From the NCBI GenBank assembly GCA_016858145.1, contig JAEHOE010000096.1, forward strand, positions 310,001 through 374,000: DNA of 64,000 nt. Direction: 5' to 3'. The DNA is from Edaphochlamys debaryana. Taxonomy: Eukaryota; Chlorophyta; Chlorophyceae; Chlamydomonadales. How positions within the stretch are numbered: the first letter of the stretch is position 1; every line of letters begins with the position of its first letter. Below, piece after piece: positions 34,101-45,872 of this stretch. Below the pieces are notes generated by a model. It was not told where the DNA came from, ran no database searches, and worked only from the letters and a program-made list of their open reading frames with translations. The position numbers were made by a program, and so were the translations under genes.

Positions 34101-37100
34101 CCCCACCTGCGTCCGTGGCGTACTTGGCGGCCACACGCGCCTCCTCGGCCGAGCCCTGGGGGGGGGGGGGGGATATTTTGAAGTACTGGAGAGCGAAATA
34201 CGAGAACGAGGGGGGGGGGCAGGACAGGCAGGCGCCTTGACCGTGCCGCCTCGCACCCCCGCTCATCCAGCCCGTGATCTAGAGGCCTCAGGACCACGGA
34301 CTCCCCAGCAGTGCAACCCCTCCCAGGCCTCTCAGGGTGCAGGGGCAGCCCCAAGCCCCAGAATCCTCCCCAGCAGTGCACCCCCACCCACCCCCACCCC
34401 TGCCCCAACCTGCTCCAGCGGCCCCCCCAGCCGTGCCACCAGCGATGCGTCCCCCAGGAGCTTGGCCAGGAAGGACACCACCTGGGGGGGGATGAGGAGA
34501 GAGCAGATGGGGGGTGGAGGTTGCGGACACATTTGGGGGGGGAAGGAGGGAGAGCAGAGGAGAGAGGAAGAAGGAAGGGGCGAGTTGCGGGTGACATAAG
34601 ATCGGATAGAGCCACGGGGCGGCAGCCAGCGAGCTCGAGAGGACGGGGGGACATGCGGCGTCGCGGGATCCAGGGTGAGCCGGCTGCGCGTCGGGTCCAA
34701 TCCTGCCCACGCCGCCGCTCTGACCCCAAGATACAGAACCCGCACCCCTCCCCACACACCAACCTTGTCCCTGCTGACCGGCCCCCCCTTGCTGGCCGGG
34801 TCCGTCAGCCTCAGCGCCCCCAGCACCACCGCCTCCAGCATGGAGGGGGGCTGGGCGGGGTGGGCGGGGTTGGGCAGCAGCACCAGGCGGGCCGAGGGGG
34901 AGGCGGGGGAGGAGGCCAGGTAGCGGAGGGCCTGGGGGGGGGGGGAGGGAAGGGGGAGGCGGGAGGAAGGGGGCATGGGTGAGGGGCGAGGGGTGTGGAG
35001 AGGGGGGCGGGGAGCGTGTGTAAGGAAGAGAGGGACCCCAAGGAAATCCCCTCATGCCCCGCCCCCACCCACCTCGGCCAGCAGCGCACGGCCCGGCTCC
35101 GAGCCCAGGTCTGGGGGCAGATAGCGGGGGGAGGGGGGAGGAGACAGGGGCACGGACTATGTGGCGAGGCGGCTGGACTTCAGGCTCAGGTATTCAGCAC
35201 ACCCACCCACGCTACCCCCACGCCACTGGGCCCTGTACGCCCTACCCTCGTTCAAGCCCGCCCCCTCATCCCACGGCCAACTCCCCACCCCCCCTTCCGC
35301 CCCTTCCCACCCGCCGCCAGGTAGTGCGTGACCGCCGGCACCGCGGAGGCCGCGGGGGGCTCCCCGCCCTCGCCCTCCGCCCCCTCGCCCTCGCCGCCGG
35401 TCCACAGGGGCCGCAGCAGGGCGGCGGCGGGGTGCGCCAGCAGGGGGGCCAGGGGGACCAGCTGGGGGGGGGAAGGAGGGAGGGGAGGTGCACGGGCGTA
35501 GGCGACAGTGGCGGCAGGGCCCGGGCGTCTTGAGCCGGATCGCGGAGAGGACCAGGGAAGTCCTCCGCCCTCCCTCATGAGCCCCACCCCCTGACCCTAA
35601 TATCGCCCCCCCTCCAGCTCTGTCAAGTTTACCCCCTTCTCCCCCCCCACCCCCGCCCCCCCTCACCGGCGCCTTCTTGGCCGCGGGCCCCGCTATGCGC
35701 GGGTTGCTCCGCTCCACCGCCCCCGCCAGCCCCAGCACCGCCGCCAGCACGTCCCCGCCCGCGGTCTCGTCCGTGAGGCGCCCGAAGTAGACCCACTCCT
35801 GCAGCCGCTGCATCTCCGTCATGACCCTGGGGGGGGACGAGGGGTTGGGGGGATTCGAGGGGATTCGAGGGGATTCGAGGGGATTCGAGGGGGGACGTGG
35901 GGAGGGAGGAAGAATGAAGGGGCTCATCGGCTCACCAAGGGTCATGACCCTAGAGGGCGTGGCAGCGCGTGTGTTTTGCTGTATCTGCGCGCGAGGGGCT
36001 GCTCCCAAGCGTGCGCGTAGCCGTCGCCGAACCCGGGCTGTGTCACGAGTCACCCCCCAACATGGCCCCAAACGTGTGTTACCGACGCGTTCCCTCTTCC
36101 CAGCCCCCCCCCCCGCCCCCCCCCCCCCTCACTTGTACATGAGCTCCTCCGTGGGCCCCCCCTGCCCCGCGCCCGGGGTCCGCCCCGCCAGCCCGTTCAG
36201 CCAGGCCAGGGGGGGCGCCTCGCACCACTCCGCGTCGCCGCCGCCCGCCGCCGCCCCGATGATCTCCAGCTGCGACGCCGAGGGGGGCGCCACCAGGCCG
36301 CGAGCGAGCAGCCAGGCGGCCGTGTCGGACAGCTGCATGCCCACCTGTCAGGGGGGGAGGGAGAGGGGGGGAGGAAGAGGGACGTGACTTTCGCGCGTTG
36401 CACGACGAGGAGGAGAGGGTTGAGACGGCGAGCACACCAAGTCAAGGGGCAGGCTCGGCGTTTGGGGTGGGGCCGCTGAATTACCTAGTAAGAGGCGAGG
36501 GTGCGAGGCGATGGAAAAAAGAACGGGCCTCCATCTCCGCCGCTTATCCGGTGCCCTCGTGCGTGCCCACTTCTCCTTTCCCCCCATCCTACCTTCGCTC
36601 TCCCGTACTCCAGAGATCACCCCCTCCCCCTCCCCCTACCCCACCTCCGCCGCGTATCCGGTGCCCTCCTGCAGCATCTTGAGCGCATCGGCGCCGCTCT
36701 TGCGCGCCGCGGCCTTGGCCCGGGCGCCGCTGGGGGGGGCCTTGGCGGTGGCGGCCCACACCGCACGGAAGGCCCGCTCCACGGCGGCGGCGCGCTCGGC
36801 GGCCGAGTGGCTTTGGGGTGGGGGATGGGGATGGGGGGGAGAGGGGGAGAGGGGAAGGGGTAAGGGGAGGGGGCCTGGTAAGAAGAGAGCTGGACACTTG
36901 AACGTGCGCCCAAATGGGGTCTCGAGCTGAGCTCGTGCTGTGGCCCCTTGCCACGGCCACACCGCCCCCCACAATCACACAAACGGCCCCTTCTGCATCC
37001 CCCATCCCCATCCTCCATCCCCAACCCCCCCCTTTCCCTCCCCCCCTCCTCACTCCTCCATGTGCGCCCCCACGCTGCTCCACATCTTCCAGGCCGCGCC

Positions 37101-40100
37101 GGGGCCGAAGGCCTCGCGCAGGGTGGCGAAGGCGCGGCCAAAGCGCTCACTGGGGGGTGGGGGTGGAGGTGGAGGGGAGCAGGGGTGTAAGAAGTGGCGA
37201 AACCTTGCGGGCGGTGATCTCCGTTGGCTCTGCAGGCCAGAGTGTCAGCGGCATCCCACCCCGGCCGTTCAAGCCTGCCCCCCTGCTAGCGGCACCCCAC
37301 CCGAACCACGCGTGTGTACCCCCCCCCCCTCTCTTTAGCTACGGTTCGCACAATTCGTCAAGCGATCACCCCACACACACACACCCTATCCCCCACCCCC
37401 CAAAAGGGCCCCACCTTGCGTCCATCTCGTCCCACGTGGGCACCTGGCTCTGCAGGTGCGGGTGGCGGCGGGCGATGACCAGGCGGGCAACCACCGAGGG
37501 CAGGTGGAACACCACGCCTGGGGGGGGGGGGGGGAAGAGGGGGGAGAGGATGGAAAGGAGGGGAGGGAGGGGTCAGGGCGACCGGGCGGCAGCAAGCCGG
37601 CTGTCCTCATCTGCATCTTGTCCCCAGTGCCCCTCCCTAACAGCAAGAAGCCCCCCTTACAGAAGCCTCCCCGCACTCAGCATGCATTCACCAGTCCTTG
37701 CCACACGCCTCTACAGCTCATCACCACGCAGCCCCCCAACCCCCGCCCCCCCCACCGAAGCGGATGGGGTAGCCCCCCTGGTTCATCTGATCCACGGCCG
37801 CCGCCAACTCGAGGGACTCGGGGCAGAGGGGCTCGGCCACGAAGACGGCGGTGAAGACGTTGCGGGCCAGGGGGCGCAGCCTTCGGGGGGGGGGGGGCAG
37901 GGGTGGGAGGGGGGTGGAGGGTGGGAGGGGGGTGGAGGTTTGCCAGGGAGGGCGCTCGGGGGGGGGGGGGGGGGCGCAAAGGGGGGGTGGTCAGGCAAGC
38001 CCCCCCCCCCCTCCCCGCGCGTCCGCCCATACACACACGCTTCCGCCTCCCACCCCCCTCCGCCCCCTTTCACCCCCACCTGCCCGGGAAGGTGTTGAGC
38101 AGCTCAGCCACCGAGTGGCCGAAGCGGCTGAACCGCGGGTCCCTCTCCAGATTGTTCAGCCAGGCCACGTGCTTGGCCATGACGCTGGGTTACAAAGGGT
38201 TACGAGGGGTTACGTTACGGTTACAAAGCAGAACCAGGACCGGCGAGCTTCGAGATGGCCTATCGGTAGCTCGCCAGCAACGGGCAGCCCCCAGCGCGGA
38301 CGCAAGAGGCACGTCCATGGGGTTGGGTGCCCGCATGCCGCAACCGACCGGCCCAACCCCCCGGCCTTTGCAACGCCTCCCTATCTCCCTCCCTCCACCC
38401 CACACGCACACCCCACCTGGGCGAGCCCAGACTGAGGCGCGGCTCCTCCTCGCCGCCCCCCGGCCCGCCCTGCACCGCGCCCTCCTCCGCGGACCGCAGG
38501 GCCATGAGCCGGTTGGCCAGGCCGGGGGGGAGGCCCAGGCCGCCGCGGGGCGGGGAGGCGGGGGCCGAGGTGGAGGAGGCAGGGGGCGGGGGCGCGGGGG
38601 GTGCGGCCAGGGCGTCACGCAGGCGCATCTCATTGCGGAGGCGCGTGAGCAGGCCTTCGGGAGGGGCGGGGGGGGGGGGGGGGAGGGAGGGGTGATGAGG
38701 GCAGGGGAAGGGGAGGGGGCGCGTGGTCAGGGCTGTGACCCGGAACGGTGACAGCTGGGGCAACCTCGGCACGTCGCCGTCCCTACCCCGTACAGGCCCC
38801 TCCTCCCGCCCTCCGCACCCCCACCCCGAGCCCCCCCGGCACCCCCACCGAAGAAGTCCGTGCTCCCCAGGTCCAGCCCCAGGCCGTTGAGCAGCACGAA
38901 GCCCTGCCCCGCCGCCAGGTGCTGCTGCGCGGCGCCCGCGGCGGAGCGGAGCGAGGGGTTCACGGGCTGGGGTGGGGAGGGGCGGGGGTGGGGGAGGGGG
39001 GAAGGGGGTGTCTGAAGCTGATAAGCGGGAGAGCGTCTAGCTGTTAGTGGGATTGCCGGCCAAGGTACAGGGGGAGGAGAAGGGGGGTTGCAGAACGAAG
39101 GCAGAGAGGGGGAGGGGAGATGAGGGGGGGAGGGGGAGGACGCACGCCCAGGGCCCCGCAAGCCGCGCCGCGCCCTCTCGTGCTCCCTGCCCCACTATCA
39201 GTCTTCCACCGCACCCCCATGCCCCCGCCCCCTCCGCGAGCCACGCTTCTCCGGCGCAGGCGACGCTCTCCCGCTCAACGCCAAAACATCCCTGGCCCCC
39301 CAACCTACCCCTCCTCCCCCTTCCCTCCACCCCCCCTGTCAGGTCCCCCTCCCCCCTCCCTCCACCCCACCCCCACCTGGCGGCTGAGCGACGCCACCAG
39401 CCCCGGGAAGCCCTGGCTGACCTCCCCCAGCAGCGCCAGGGGGTCGCCAGAGCCCAGGATGCGCTGCGCGGCGGCCAGGCCCACGTCCTTGAGGTCCCAC
39501 ACCTGAGGGGGGCGGGAGGGAGGGTGTGTGTTGCTGAGCGGGATCGCGCCGCCTGCGCGAGAAAATCATAGCATGGGGGGGTAGAGAGGGGCCGAGAAGT
39601 GGGGGGGGGGCGGGGCGGGGGCGGAGCCAATCCGTGGGGTACGGGTTCCGCGCTGGCAGTGGAGCGGCAGTCGCCAGGTGGTCCCGAGCGCACTCCAGCT
39701 TGTCGCACCACCCCGCACGCAGCCCAGCCCTTAAGCTTGCAGCCCGCCGGACCCACCGTCCCCCGCCTCCCTGCCTTCCCCCCCCCCTGCCCCCCACCTT
39801 GAGCTCCTTCTCCTCGCCCTCGTCCCCCGCCGCCAGCTGGTCCCTGCGCCGCACGCAGAGGGCAGGGAGGGGGGCAGGGAGGGGGGGAGGGAGGGGGGGA
39901 GGGAGGGGGGGAGGGAGGGGGTGATTTTCCGACAAACTGGAGAGCGGCAGGAGAGTAGGAGCGGCAGCCAGCGAGCCCGATGCGCACCGATGCCCAGCGC
40001 GAGAGGTCCGACCTCCCAGGGTCCGAGGGAGGGGAGGGGCCACGGAGGGGTCTGCACCCCCACCACACCCCCGCCCCCACCCCCGTCATGCACAGCACGC

Positions 40101-42635
40101 ACCTGAACGTGAGCAGCTCCTGCCGCAGCGCCGGCCTCCGGGCGGCCAGCACGTCGAAGCGGAAGCCCCGCACCACTGCGCCCTCGCCGGCGCCGAACAG
40201 GTCCTCGTCGCTGCCCTGGCCGGAGGAGGAGCCTGGAAGGGGGGGGGGAGGGACAAAGTATCGAGCGGGGCGCGGTGGAGGCCCACCCCCACCACCCAAG
40301 CCCAAGAGCCCTGCCCCACCCTGCTCCCCCCCGCCCCCCACCCCCACCCCACAACCCGCTCCCCCCAGCCCACCCTGCTCCTGCCTCTGCTCCTCCCGCT
40401 CCCTGTCGTCCATGGCGCTGTACTCGGTGCTCTTGAGCGCCGCCTCCACGCCCCAGCCGGGCAGCAGCAGGGGGCCGCCAGTGCCGGCGGAGGCGCAGCC
40501 GGAGGCCGACTGGGGGTGGGGAGGTGGGGGGAAGGGAGGTGAAGCCAGCGGAGGCGGAGATGGGTGTGCTGGGCCGAGGCGGGGCGCCGCGCGTCGTGCG
40601 GTCAAACGCCGACCCACATGGCAGCTCCTTTCCCTTGCCCTCCTCAGCAGCCGGGCTTGCCTGTCCCTTGTCCCCTGCTCCCGCCCTTCCCCACACAGGG
40701 CCCCTTCCTCCTCCCCACCTGCCGCTCCTTCTCTCCTTCCGCTTTCCGACTTGTCGGACGATCACGCCTGACACCCCCCTACACCCCCCACCCATGCATC
40801 CACCCCCCACCTCGCAGTGCTCCTGCAGCAGGGGCCGGAAGGCGTACGCCACCGGGGCCGCGCCCACGTCCCCCGCCGCCGCCTGCTGCAGCAGCGCGTG
40901 CAGGGGGGCGAAGCAGGGGAGGCCGGGGGCGGCGTACAGGATGGCGGTGGAGCGGCCGTCGGTGGGGGCTGCGGGGGGGGGAGGAGGGGGAGGGGGAGGG
41001 GGAGGGGGGGGAGGTGGTGGAGGTGGAGGGGCCAAACATGCTGGCTGTGAGCGTTTGACAGGGCGAGCAGGCTGCTGCGCACCACACAACCGCCTGACTC
41101 GACCAACGGAGCTAGCCGCTAACCGCCAACCGACAACCGACCTGGCCCGCTGCCCAGCACGTGGTCGAACTCGAAGACCTGCTCCGGCTCTGCGCCCGGG
41201 GGGTCGGCGGGCGCGGCGGCGGCGGCGGCGGCCTCCTCCCCGCCCTCCAGCAGGGCGCGCAGCTGCTCGGGGGAGGCGGCCACGCGGCCCCACAGCGCCA
41301 CGAAGCAACAGGCGGTCTGGGGAGGGGGGGGAAGGAGGGAGCGGGGGAGGGAGGAAGGGGGTGGGAGGGGGCGGCAGGAGCATCTTCGTGCCGACGGGCC
41401 GACAGCACGGGAGCCGCCGGTACGACGGGGGCTCTGTGCCCAGGCAACCCCTCGCCCGCCCACACTCGGGCACCCCGACACACGCACCCCCAACCCCGAC
41501 CTCAGGCAACGTCACCCACCCTGTGTTACCCTCTCCCCCTCCCCCTCAGCAGCCCCCTCCCCCCTCAGCAGCCCCCTCCCCCCTCACCTGCCCCGGGTGG
41601 AACTGCGCCGCCAGCTGCCGTACCATCTGCAGCTTGGCGGCGTACTGCCGAGATCCCAGCACCAGGGGCACGAGCTGGGGGGTGGGCGGGGCGCAGGCAG
41701 GGGCAGGGCGAACAGGGTCGGGCGCTTGGCACTCGGCACTTGGCGTGCCCCTGTTCGCATCTGCATGACCTCCCCGCAGCAGGCCGCATCGCGCGTGTCG
41801 TACTGGGGAGGCCCATGACAGATGACACCATACCGGGACACACCCGCACCCAGCCACGCATCCCGCCGCGTGCTGTTCCCGGCCTACACCCCTACGCAGC
41901 CCTCGCAACTAGGCCACCTGTGAACTTTGTTCTCATTGGGCAAAAGCAAATAAAATCCCCTTGCCCGCAGAAACTTCTGAATCTTCTCCCCCCCCCCCTC
42001 CGCCCCCCTTCGGCCCCCTCCCCCTCCCCTCCGCCCAACCCACCTTGCCCACGCTGGGCGTCAGCAGCTCCTGCGCCCCCCGCGTGATGCCCCCCCAGCA
42101 CGCCTCCTCGCCCCCGCCCGCCGCGTCCCCCAGCGCCGCCATGCGCTCCAGGAAGGGCCACACCAGGGAGCTGTCCTCCTCGGCCTGCGCGTGAGAGAGA
42201 GGGGGGGAGGGCGGGGAGGGTTGAAGAGGGGCCGGGCGGGTGCGGCGAGGTCCGGTCGTAACGTTCCATGCTTAAGGCAGTAGCTTGAAATTTGCTATGA
42301 TACGGCTGTGGTGGTGGTGATAAGCTGAGGCAGCTTGCCCCGGGGCACGTCGCGTGGAACGATCGCGACCATGCGGAACGTGCCGAGCGACTGGGCGCCG
42401 ATTTTGAGCTGATCACGACTGCATCCCCTATTTCGATGCTTTGCGCAGTGGAAGCTGCTTTAGGGTGGTCGCGAGCGCTCACCAGGAACTCTGCCGCCTC
42501 AAGCATGTAGGACGTCGCGTTGAAGCGCGCTTTCAACGTCAGGCTCGCGCCTTTAGGCTTGACAGCCACGGCGCCTTGAAGGGCCGCAGCCAATGCCAGG
42601 CCCGCCAATAGGCGGGCTACAAACATGTTGCGCAT
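25101..42635 (-). CDS. UGGT: UDP-glucose:glycoprotein glucosyltransferase, complete
   Basis: This ER-lumen folding sensor re-glucosylates misfolded N-glycoproteins for the calnexin/calreticulin cycle. About 48 short exons encode roughly 1,900 residues, longer than the usual ~1,500-1,650 because of Ala/Gly/Pro-rich inserts. Exon 1 (42635-42483) has a signal peptide ([20 protein letters not shown]) followed by [17 protein letters not shown], the family N-terminus. Exon 2 is 42184-42044. The thioredoxin-like region spans about 42.2-33 kb. The GT24 catalytic domain begins near 28970 ([20 protein letters not shown]) and continues with [42 protein letters not shown] with the metal-binding DSDQ, then [55 protein letters not shown] and [15 protein letters not shown] (25818-25690). 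The last exon (25277-25101) is acidic and ends HSEL, a KDEL-type retrieval signal. Many middle exon limits are approximate. Confidence 0.95.
27470..27755. repeat. Long C/CCT-rich tract in a UGGT intron
   Basis: Nearly 290 bases of CCCCCTCCCCT-like sequence on the plus strand are G/A-rich in the UGGT transcript. It lies between the exons for [15 protein letters not shown] and [13 protein letters not shown]. Such tracts can form G-quadruplex or triplex structures and are prone to length errors in assemblies. Confidence 0.9.
28735..28817. repeat. (CCCCGT)n hexamer array in a UGGT intron
   Basis: About 14 nearly perfect CCCCGT hexamers lie just downstream (in the UGGT sense) of the exon encoding SVLRNTKSK. 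In the minus-strand frame the array would read as alternating Arg-Gly, but it sits in an intron. Confidence 0.95.
29600..29810. repeat. CCCCAGTATCCCCCC minisatellite in a UGGT intron
   Basis: At least seven irregular copies of a CCCCAGTATCCCCCC motif are separated by CCCCTCCCCT runs. They lie between the exons encoding [11 protein letters not shown] and [14 protein letters not shown]. Confidence 0.85.
31321..31487. repeat. Duplicated exon edge inside a UGGT intron
   Basis: Bases 31321-31374 and 31434-31487 match with one mismatch. The second copy is the 3' end of a UGGT exon ([15 protein letters not shown]) plus its GTGGGT donor. The first lies further down the same intron and keeps an apparent GTGGGT donor. 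Confidence 0.9.
35851..35890. repeat. Four copies of a 10-base tandem repeat
   Basis: The unit GGATTCGAGG is repeated four times exactly in a UGGT intron, just upstream in the transcript sense of the exon encoding [17 protein letters not shown]. Confidence 0.95.
36535..36668. repeat. Second duplicated exon edge in UGGT
   Basis: Bases 36645-36668, at the 3' end of the UGGT exon encoding [10 protein letters not shown], recur at 36535-36558 in the next intron with one mismatch. In the copy the donor GT is replaced by AT, so it cannot act as a canonical donor. Confidence 0.85.
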
Positions 42636-44110
42636 TCTTCCGCAACTCGCTGGTCAGGGAGCCTGCATGTTCCCCAGGTGTGATCTACTGATATGGATGA
42701 GCTTCTTACAATGGCTAACGTTTGGACGGGTAAGGGGGGACGGGCTTGGGGCACGGGGTATACGGCGGCCTATACACAATGTGCAGTTCAAGTAACAAGT
42801 GGTGCGGGAAGTCCATCTCGGAAAAGGGCTGAGCCGATCAACCAGGGCACATGTATTGTCCGGTCCGGGGCCGTGTCCATGCCTAGAACCCGACATAGCC
42901 ATGGGCTAGGCCAGGCAACGCCGCTCCGCGTCCCCACGTCCTCTGCCCCCCTGGCCAAGCCGCCATTGCGCAGGTCCCAGGTCCCAGGCCCCAACCTTCC
43001 CCAAGTCCCAAGAAACACTATATAACCCCATTGCCCTTTGCTTTAAACCCCGAACCTGAAGCTGCGCGTGCTGCATCCCCGCACGCCCGCAGACTTCCAC
43101 AGTCCTCCCTCCCCTAACTCCCCTCCCCCACCCCCACCGGCCTCCGCGCCCCCACCCGCGCACCCAGGTCGGATACCCGCGCGGAAAGGCCGGGGAGAGG
43201 ATAGGAAGGAGCAGGAGGGTGACCAAGGCGAACAATGAGAACTCGGGAGCAGCAGCACGCAGCACAGGCCATCCCAAGCGCCGAGCCCCTTCAGCCTTCA
43301 CGCCGCCCCCATCCCCCATGCGCATCCCCTGCCTGCCAGGCTGGGCCCCTCCCCACCAGCCTTGCCCCGTAGGCGAGGGGCGTGCGGCGGTGACCTCCTG
43401 GGGACAGCCTTTGCCGCTGGCAGGGGCAGCAGACGGAGGCGGGGAAGGTAGGCGGCGGCCAGCGCCGAGGGACCCCGCAGGCGGGGGGGGGGGCCCAGCG
43501 GCCTCCAGATGGACACGGCCCAGGAAGTGTTCCCCGGGCGGGGCAGCTGGGGCCGTGGGCGCGCCACCCTCGGCCCTGCGCAGGCGAAGGGGCTCCACGT
43601 CGCGTTCACAAGGGCACTCCATTCTGCATGCTGACCGCTCTCGGCCGATGACTGTGGGCCTTTGACCACAGCAGGTCCGCATGCGTGTATGTGCCGGACA
43701 GAAACAGGACACACGGGCCCTCGCCTTCCTGGGTCCGACCTCTGCCGCCTAACTGGGCTTGGCCCTTCTTCTTGCGCTTCCCACACGCACACTTCGTGCT
43801 TCGTGGTAATTGTGGCCCCATGTGGCACATATTTTATACCTTGTACCACATGCATGGCCGGAGTCCTTGTCCTTCACGGTCCTCATCCGTCCAATGAACC
43901 ACACTCGCATACCACGTAAACAGCTTGTGTCTTGCTATCCAGCCCCCACGCTGGTATAACCCACGCAACCCTCAGCCACATCCCTGCTCCTAAGTCCAGC
44001 AGCATGCCAGGCCAGACTCACCACAACCCAACCGGCTTCCGCTGCAATGCCCCAACGCTGAGCAGCACCACTCTTTGCCATGCCGCCTGCACGCACACCG
44101 CCATCCTCCC
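42636..44110. promoter_or_regulatory. UGGT upstream region up to family copy 6
   Basis: This 1.5 kb lies 5' of UGGT and 3' of copy 6, both on the minus strand, and should contain the UGGT promoter. Open frames on the plus strand show no recognised family. No clear regulatory box was identified. Confidence 0.4.
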
Positions 44111-45872
44111 TCAAGCGCCCTTGCTGTGCCTTGCCGCCCGGCGCTCCGCTGCCCTTGCCTCCCTCACGGCCCTCGGCTGCGCCCATGCTTGCGCCCGTGC
44201 CTGTGCCTCAGCCTGAGTCGCCTCCACCTGGGCCCGCGCCTCCTCTGCCGCCTCACCCCAGCTGGTGGGGCAGCCCGGCTCCGCCAGCCACGGCAGGGCC
44301 GGCACGCGGCTGGCCGCCTGCGCCAGGGCCTCCGCGGCCTGCAGGTAGCTGTAGGGGCAGCCCAGCTTGCGCAGGCGGAGGAGCATGCTGACGTCACCAA
44401 TGCGCGCGACTGCTGCAATCGCCAAATAAATCGGCATTCTGAGAGGAACGCGTTGGGTCAGGGAGCAAGGGCAAGAGGCTCAGGATGCACATGCGTACAG
44501 TGACGATGGGGGCTTATAGTTGGGCACGTGTTAGGCTCATGCACAGTGCGCCAATGCCAGCCCACAACAAGCCAAGCAGACGCACCGGCCCTTTTGCGCC
44601 CCGCGCCGCCAGCCAGTCTGCGGCCGCCTCGCAGCCGGACGCAGCCACGTGGGGCCACACGCAATCCGCGTGCGTGTGCCACTGCGGCTCCTCGACCAGC
44701 AGTCCTGGTAGGGCCTCCATCAGCGCCAGACTGCCGGAGCGGGCTGCGTCGGGCTGGCTGAGGCGCCCCGCTTGCAGGGCAGGGGCTCCAAACGTCTCCA
44801 CCAGCCACGAGACCACGGGCAGGGACCCAGCCTTGAGCGCTGCCTTGAAGCACCCGGCCGGGTCCCGCACGCAGCCCGCCTCGTGCAGGGCCTGGAGCAC
44901 CCCCAGGTGCCCACCCCGCGCGGCGTGCACGTCTGGGGTCGTCATGTTATCTGGCAGCACGCCTCTCTGCAGCAGGTGCCTCACGGCCTCTCTGTGTCCG
45001 GCTGTAGCGGCTGCTTGAAGCATGTGTGGGCGGAGGGCGGCAGGCGAAACCCCTGCGAGCCGGGCCACGGCCTGCGCCGTGTAGGGCCCGAGGTAGAACT
45101 CAGGGCTCCCGGTGAGGGGGGACCAGGGCAGCTGCTGATCCGCGAAGATCCGCTCCAAGTCCCTCCGGTCCGCCACACGCGAGAGCTTTTCAGACCACCA
45201 GAAGATGGACTGGAAATTTCTCTCCGGTAGCTCAAGCTCATTATAGGGAGCGAGAGATCGAGGGTCTCCGGTCGCCGCCTTGGCCACCTGCTCCTCGCTC
45301 CAGCCCTCCTTGGCGCCGGGCTCAAGCCACGCCAGCGCCTCCTCAGCGACCCCCGCCGTCCCCGCAGCGCTCAGCAGGCACAGGCACGCCAGGCGGTGCA
45401 GGCACGGGCAGCCCAGCTCCTCCACCAGCCAGCGGCACTCAGCCAGCCGGCCGGCAGAGGCGGCGGCGACCAGCACCTCCACCGGAGGAGGGGACAGCCC
45501 CGCCGCCGCCACGGCAGCCCCCAGGCTCTCAAGGGTGCAGCCCGCCGCCGCTGAGAGGCACAGCAGCCGCACCCGCTGCTTCAGCGTCAGGCGGTAGCAC
45601 ATGGCCCGCGCATGGGCCCGGCCCTCGGGGGTGGCGAGCAGCCCGGAGCCCAGCAGCCAGTGGAGGCTGACGGTGCGGGGGAGGAGCTGGCCGTTGCTGT
45701 TAAAGGCCGCCGCAGCAGCCTTGTTGACGTGGATGAAGCTCCATGCCGTGGGGTTGGGGTCCAGGAAGGATCCAATGCGGCCCAGAAGCTCGGGGGAGCG
45801 CCACACGGTGGCAACGGGGTCTCCTGGCGAACTGGGCCCTGCCCTTGCCAGAGCCTTTGGTGGCATGGCCAT
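44111..45872 (-). CDS. F-box-like/ankyrin-repeat protein, family copy 6
   Basis: Exon 1 runs 45872-44586 and opens with MAMPPKALARAGP; an in-frame ATG at 45908 is an alternative. The F-box-like segment reads PVATVWRSPELLGRIGSFLD, followed by ankyrin-like repeats. The cassette and the ~40-residue deletion match copy 5. Exon 1 ends at a GTGCGT donor in phase 0, but the next exon (about 44410-44111: ARIGDVSMLLRLRKLGCPYS) has no phase-0 acceptor in its correct frame. Either a different donor is used or the junction is broken; an alternative is GTG C|GTCTGC joined to |TCGCGCGC. The last exon reads through the family donor position (EEARAQVEATQAEAQARAQA) and stops at 44111 with no hydrophobic tail. 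It lies apart from the tandem array and in the opposite orientation. Confidence 0.7.

Noticed and set aside
38180..38230. Telomere-like GGTTAC repeats
   Set aside because: Only a few irregular GGGTTAC units occur within a UGGT intron; neither unit nor length is telomeric.
39037..41515. Minus-strand open frames of more than 500 codons at 39037-40617 and 39731-41515
   Set aside because: They mix true UGGT exons with translated introns; conserved residues are confined to the short exon segments.
43600..43920. Small plus-strand gene upstream of UGGT
   Set aside because: Several overlapping frames are open at once and none has a recognisable domain or splice pattern.
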